Below, piece by piece: positions 7,235 to 8,143 of a stretch of DNA of 8,143 nt. The notes beneath the pieces are model-generated. The model was not told where the DNA came from and ran no database searches. It saw nothing but the letters and a program-made list of their open reading frames with translations. Position 1 is the stretch's first letter; the number at the start of each line of letters is the position of its first letter. The stretch lies in NCBI GenBank assembly GCA_903868655.1, contig CAIPWG010000281.1, positions 1 through 8,143 on the forward strand, written 5' to 3'. The translations under genes were made by a program, and so were the position numbers. Source of the DNA: an uncultured Sphingomonadales bacterium. GTDB taxonomy: Bacteria > Pseudomonadota > Alphaproteobacteria > Sphingomonadales > Sphingomonadaceae.

Positions 7235-7235
7235 C

Positions 7236-7826
7236 TCAACAATCCGAACAGGCAAGCGACGAAGACATGCGCGGTAGCATGAAATAGCGGTTGTAAAGAT
7301 TGGGGGACGGTAACCAGCCAGTGCCAAATGCAGGTGTATAGGCATAGGAAATTTCACCCATGATAAAATATCCCCCGGTCTGGTTGTTCGATGAGCTTGG
7401 CACCATCAGCGGCGGCGCGAGTTTGGTCGGCAGATTGACAACGGTGCCTACTGCGAGCGCAGGGGCGTTCTGCGTCTTGCTCCAGATCACTTTGGCATGG
7501 CTGTCATCGGTTACTTGCACTTCGCTGATGCGCAGCCCTGCATTGGCCGAATTGTAGGGCGCCAGCACATAAGCCGAATTCGACATCACCGCGACCAGGT
7601 TGGCGGTCGACACCGAACCATACTGACTGGTCAGGTCGGTTACGGTGCGCGCGGTCAACGACACTTTGCGCCCGCAGGTCACCATGTCGCTGACGACGTA
7701 GGCGCCGCAATACATCAGCAGCAGCACCGGCGCGACCAGCGCCATCTCGATATAAGCGACGCCTGCCCGATCACGCGCCAACCGGCGCAGGGCCCGCACG
7801 AGACCGGCAATTGATCGCCCGGGCAT
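7236..7826 (-). CDS. TadE-like minor pseudopilin
   Basis: This 196-residue protein is a Tad-pathway pseudopilin. The N-terminus is basic (RALRRLARDRAG), followed by a textbook prepilin site: Gly22 at -1, cleavage before Val23, and Glu27 at +5 (G|VAYIEMAL). A hydrophobic helix follows (23-47). Such proteins are processed by the TadV/CpaA prepilin peptidase and inserted in the inner membrane. The C-terminal domain has the features I associate with this family: a TVTDLTSQY segment (61-69), an ISEVQV...VIWS strand pair, YFIMGEISYAYTP, and a terminal PRMSSSLACSDC whose two cysteines may form a disulfide. The ATG at 7826 shares its A with the TGA of the preceding gene (TGATG). Its own stop is 1 nt from the TadG-like start. 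Both junctions point to one coupled operon running right to left. Confidence 0.88.
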   Translation of the reverse strand: MPGRSIAGLVRALRRLARDRAGVAYIEMALVAPVLLLMYCGAYVVSDMVTCGRKVSLTARTVTDLTSQYGSVSTANLVAVMSNSAYVLAPYNSANAGLRISEVQVTDDSHAKVIWSKTQNAPALAVGTVVNLPTKLAPPLMVPSSSNNQTGGYFIMGEISYAYTPAFGTGWLPSPNLYNRYFMLPRMSSSLACSDC

Positions 7827-8143
7827 CAGTACCCTTCCGTCTTTGACACCGATGTCGCGATCAAGACGTCGTACATCGTGTTCTTGTTGGCCGTGTCGAC
7901 CGTCGAGGTGATGTTGAAACCGAGCAAGGAAATGACCGGCCAGAAATAATACAGCCGCACGACCACAATCGCCCCTTGCGTCCCTGGGGTGTAGTTGAAC
8001 GTGTTGGAAACCGTGCCATCGGCATTGTATGTCCAGGTCGGCTCGGCCAAGTTGACGGTGGCATAGCTACTGCCGCTGCTGACATCGGCAAACAGATAGC
8101 CGCAGCCCATGAACCCCTGCATTTGCGAACAGACATACGTAAA
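7826..8143 (-). CDS. TadE-like pilus protein, C-terminal part (5' end outside window)
   Basis: The last 105 residues of a second TadE-like protein are visible. The frame is open to the right edge (FTYVCSQ before the first in-window ATG at 8122), so the gene starts beyond the window and that ATG is internal. The C-terminal half is typical of TadE family members. A Val-rich strand with aromatic residues (GAIVVVRLYYFWPVISLLG) is followed by a short loop and a terminal strand, NTMYDVLIATSVSKTEGY. This corresponds to the 'F-R-N-E-P-Y'-like end of many TadE proteins, with Glu-Gly-Tyr here. The N-terminal prepilin helix would lie outside the window. Its stop codon overlaps the next gene's ATG by one base, so it is in the same operon as the two downstream Tad genes. 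Confidence 0.83.
   Translation of the reverse strand, partial: FTYVCSQMQGFMGCGYLFADVSSGSSYATVNLAEPTWTYNADGTVSNTFNYTPGTQGAIVVVRLYYFWPVISLLGFNITSTVDTANKNTMYDVLIATSVSKTEGY

Noticed and set aside
7235..7357. Longer TadG-like start at ATG 7357
   Set aside because: It would overlap the TadE-like gene by about 120 nt, and the added residues contain no signal or domain. ATG 7234 sits in a classic TGAGATG coupling arrangement.

Overview
The window looks like chromosomal DNA of a GC-rich alphaproteobacterium, most likely Sphingomonadales (Novosphingobium/Sphingomonas-like). The placement rests on high GC, a Tad pilus gene set in the style common in that order, and the overall character of the proteins. 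It is an inference, not a measured assignment. No RNA genes, CRISPR arrays, insertion sequences or phage genes were seen.

Layout, left to right. (1) Positions 1-902, plus strand: the 3' end of an unrecognised soluble protein gene. It is followed by a perfect 10-bp inverted repeat at 927-956 that may end its transcript. (2) Positions 1021-5592, plus strand: a four-gene run. It encodes a membrane-anchored alpha/beta-hydrolase (esterase/lipase type), a periplasmic M48 metalloprotease with TPR repeats (BepA-like), a membrane-anchored DsbA/ScsC-like thiol oxidoreductase, and a major facilitator transporter. The first three genes are separated by only 7 and 9 nt, so they are probably cotranscribed. 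The transporter follows after 83 nt with its own strong ribosome binding site. (3) Positions 5600-8143, minus strand, convergent with the transporter: three tightly coupled Tad pilus genes. They are read right to left as a TadE-like protein (5' end outside the window), a second TadE-like pseudopilin, and a large TadG-like protein with a von Willebrand factor A (vWA) domain.

How the parts may work together. The protease and thiol oxidoreductase are both envelope quality-control functions. In E. coli, BepA acts on outer-membrane proteins whose disulfides and assembly are incomplete, so pairing the two is sensible. The transporter resembles the MFSD1 family, whose animal member moves dipeptides. 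A link to peptides released by the protease is possible but speculative. The Tad genes encode minor pseudopilins and an envelope vWA protein of an adhesion-pilus machine whose remaining genes would lie beyond the right edge.

Nothing in the window is clearly a new biological system. The points most worth checking are the MFSD1-like transporter beside a periplasmic protease, the large AT-richer Ser/Thr/Asn-rich insert splitting the TadG vWA domain, and the unidentified protein at the left edge.
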